Program-made: the position numbers and the translations under genes | Assembly: GCF_001642475.1 (NCBI RefSeq) | Contig: NW_019173944.1 | Location: forward strand, 186,001 to 250,000 | From: Fonsecaea monophora | Taxonomy: Eukaryota > Ascomycota > Eurotiomycetes > Chaetothyriales > Herpotrichiellaceae | Direction: 5' to 3' | Length of the DNA stretch: 64,000 bases | In this document: positions 62,558 through 64,000 of the stretch, piece after piece | Layout of the letters: the number at the start of each line of letters is the position of its first letter | Numbering within the stretch: position 1 is the stretch's first letter | Notes under the pieces: generated by a model | Told to the model about the DNA's origin: nothing | What the model saw: only the letters and a program-made list of their open reading frames with translations | The model's database searches: none

Positions 62558-63732
62558 ATGGATGGATCAGCGGCGACAGCATTCATTACTGGTAGGCATC
62601 AACCTGCGCACTTCAAGCATTCTTTTTCTCCCTGCAAATAAGAACAACACGGACATTTTATGCTGAGCAGTGACCAGGTGGTGCAAGCGGACTTGGTCGC
62701 GCAGTGACGGAGCTGTTGCTTCAAAAAGGGTGCGTTTTTAACTTGGCCAATCTTTGGGTCCAGATCTTGGTTCCTGATCCAATCTTCCGCCTGAAACAGT
62801 ATCAGAGTATGTGTTGCGGACATCTGCCAGGATGGCCTGCAATCCTTGAGCGAAGAGCTGAACAAAGACGAGACGGTGCTGTTGCCCGTCGTCGTCGACG
62901 TTGCAGACTGGGACTCCCTGCGCCAGGGGTTCGAAAAGGCAGTGTCTCAGTTCCAGCGGATCGACTACATCTTTCCAATCGCGGGTGTCGGCGAGACCAG
63001 GACGTTTCCCAATAACCCAGCATCCACGGGCTTTCAACCGCCAGATCTTCAAGCGTTTGAAGTCAACATGAACGGCTTTCTGTACACGATCAGCTTAGCC
63101 TTGCAGCAATTTCGCCGGCAGTCGGTGAATGAGCTTGGGTTTCGCGGCAAGAGTAAGTCTCCCGCAGAAGATCAGATCACGGTCTCCTTCCCTCGAAGGG
63201 GGGTTGATATCCATCAGTACGATTGAATACTCATCTTTCATGGCGCCACACAGTCATCGTGCTCGGATCAGTGTCGGGTTTTTACAGCATGCCTTGCGTC
63301 CCCATGTGCGCAGCAGCGAGACAGTAAGAGCCGCGCTCACTCACCACCATCAAAATCCAGGGAAACAGGGAGAGGCTCACACGCAACAGTGCCCAGGTCG
63401 GCTTCGTGCGCTCGTTCGGCACCTACCTCGCCGACGAGGAGAAGATCTTCATCAACGTCATCTGCCCCAACAAGATCCGCACGGGCCTGAACACCGCCGA
63501 GGCCTTCGACAAGGTCGAGGCCGCCGGCGTCCCGCTGATCGAGATGAAGACTGTGCTGGACGAGGTCGAGAAGCTGTTGGGCTCGAACAGCCTCTCCGGC
63601 GCCATCATTGAGATTGCGCCCAAGATTGGGAGTGTGGTGAGAGAGCCTCCAGCGTTCATCAACAGGGAATCTGAGCGCAGCGCCGAGATGACGTTGGAGC
63701 TCGCGCGGCCTCTGCACCAGGTAGTGCGCTGA
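62558..63732 (+). CDS. SDR with altered catalytic residues, 281 aa
   Basis: Exons 62558-62591, 62678-62729, 62806-63152, 63254-63323, 63390-63732. TGGASGLG cofactor motif, ADI after strand 2, VDVADW, and GSVSGFYS with the catalytic Ser region. At the place of YxxxK the joined sequence reads CAAAR, so both Tyr and Lys appear replaced. Flanking sequence (MCAAARHAQVGFVRSFG, then ICPNKIRTGL) aligns well with the family, and the reading frame is open throughout, so the change is not simply due to frame error. The usual NAG is also replaced by IAG. It is probably not a normal dehydrogenase; it may be inactive, or bind ligand only. Confidence 0.82.
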
Positions 63733-64000
63733 TCATTACGACGAAAAAGGACAGATTCATGAATTGCAGAATGTCTTTGCCTAAATGTTACCTATCGGTC
63801 TTGAACTAGGTGTCGTGCCAAAATCTAGACGACCCTGAGACATCCGCCGGCAACTGAGCGAAGAATTTACAAGCAGTGGACAGTAGAGAATTTCCCTGAA
63901 ATCTCCCTTAATCTACCAGCCGCAAGTCCCTGATGCTGGTATGAGTCGTAAACAAATGAGCAGGTGACTCGTTTCTATCTAGTCTATATGTGTTCCTCCT
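63733..64000. other. Right edge
   Basis: 268 bp downstream of the last SDR; no gene seen. Confidence 0.4.

Overview
The window comes from a filamentous ascomycete (Pezizomycotina). Nearly every gene has one to ten short GT-AG introns of about 42-112 nt, with a few longer. Several Zn(II)2Cys6 regulators, three P450s, MFS carriers, many short-chain dehydrogenases and two bacterial-looking catabolic flavoenzymes are present. No rRNA, tRNA, transposon or CRISPR array was recognised. The enzyme mix would suit a catabolically versatile group such as Chaetothyriales, but that is a guess. Exon models were built by hand. For all of them except the regulator at 9011-10507 and the FAH-family gene, the exon lengths sum to a multiple of three and the joined protein matches its family.

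Left part (1-31 kb) is a mixed accessory region: a P450 (236-1738); a divergent pair of amide-acting enzymes (penicillin acyltransferase-like 2364-3561, and NodB/cyclic-imidase-like 4077-5131); an MFS carrier; an SDR; two Zn cluster regulators; an amino acid permease; a secreted GH127 glycosidase; a PLAC8 protein; an acidic-tailed hypothetical protein encoded partly by a hexanucleotide repeat; and an SRPK-like kinase.

Right part (28-64 kb) reads as one large catabolic-looking gene cluster: P450, SDR, SDR, cyclase-family hydrolase, P450, phenol-hydroxylase-type FAD monooxygenase, FAH-family hydrolase, acetoacetyl-CoA synthetase, MFS exporter/importer, 3-ketosteroid-dehydrogenase-like flavoprotein, Baeyer-Villiger monooxygenase, two paralogous Zn cluster regulators in tandem, a two-domain VOC (extradiol-dioxygenase-like) protein and another SDR. 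No PKS, NRPS, terpene cyclase or prenyltransferase backbone gene is present. The set (desaturation, Baeyer-Villiger oxygenation, aromatic hydroxylation, possible extradiol cleavage, C-C hydrolysis, acetoacetate activation) parallels in function the bacterial route for steroid or polycyclic ring breakdown. This is the strongest candidate in the window for an undescribed system; substrate and pathway order are inference.

Intergenic stretches carry microsatellites, a 52-bp tandem repeat, a 13/12-bp minisatellite and a few inverted repeats, noted individually.
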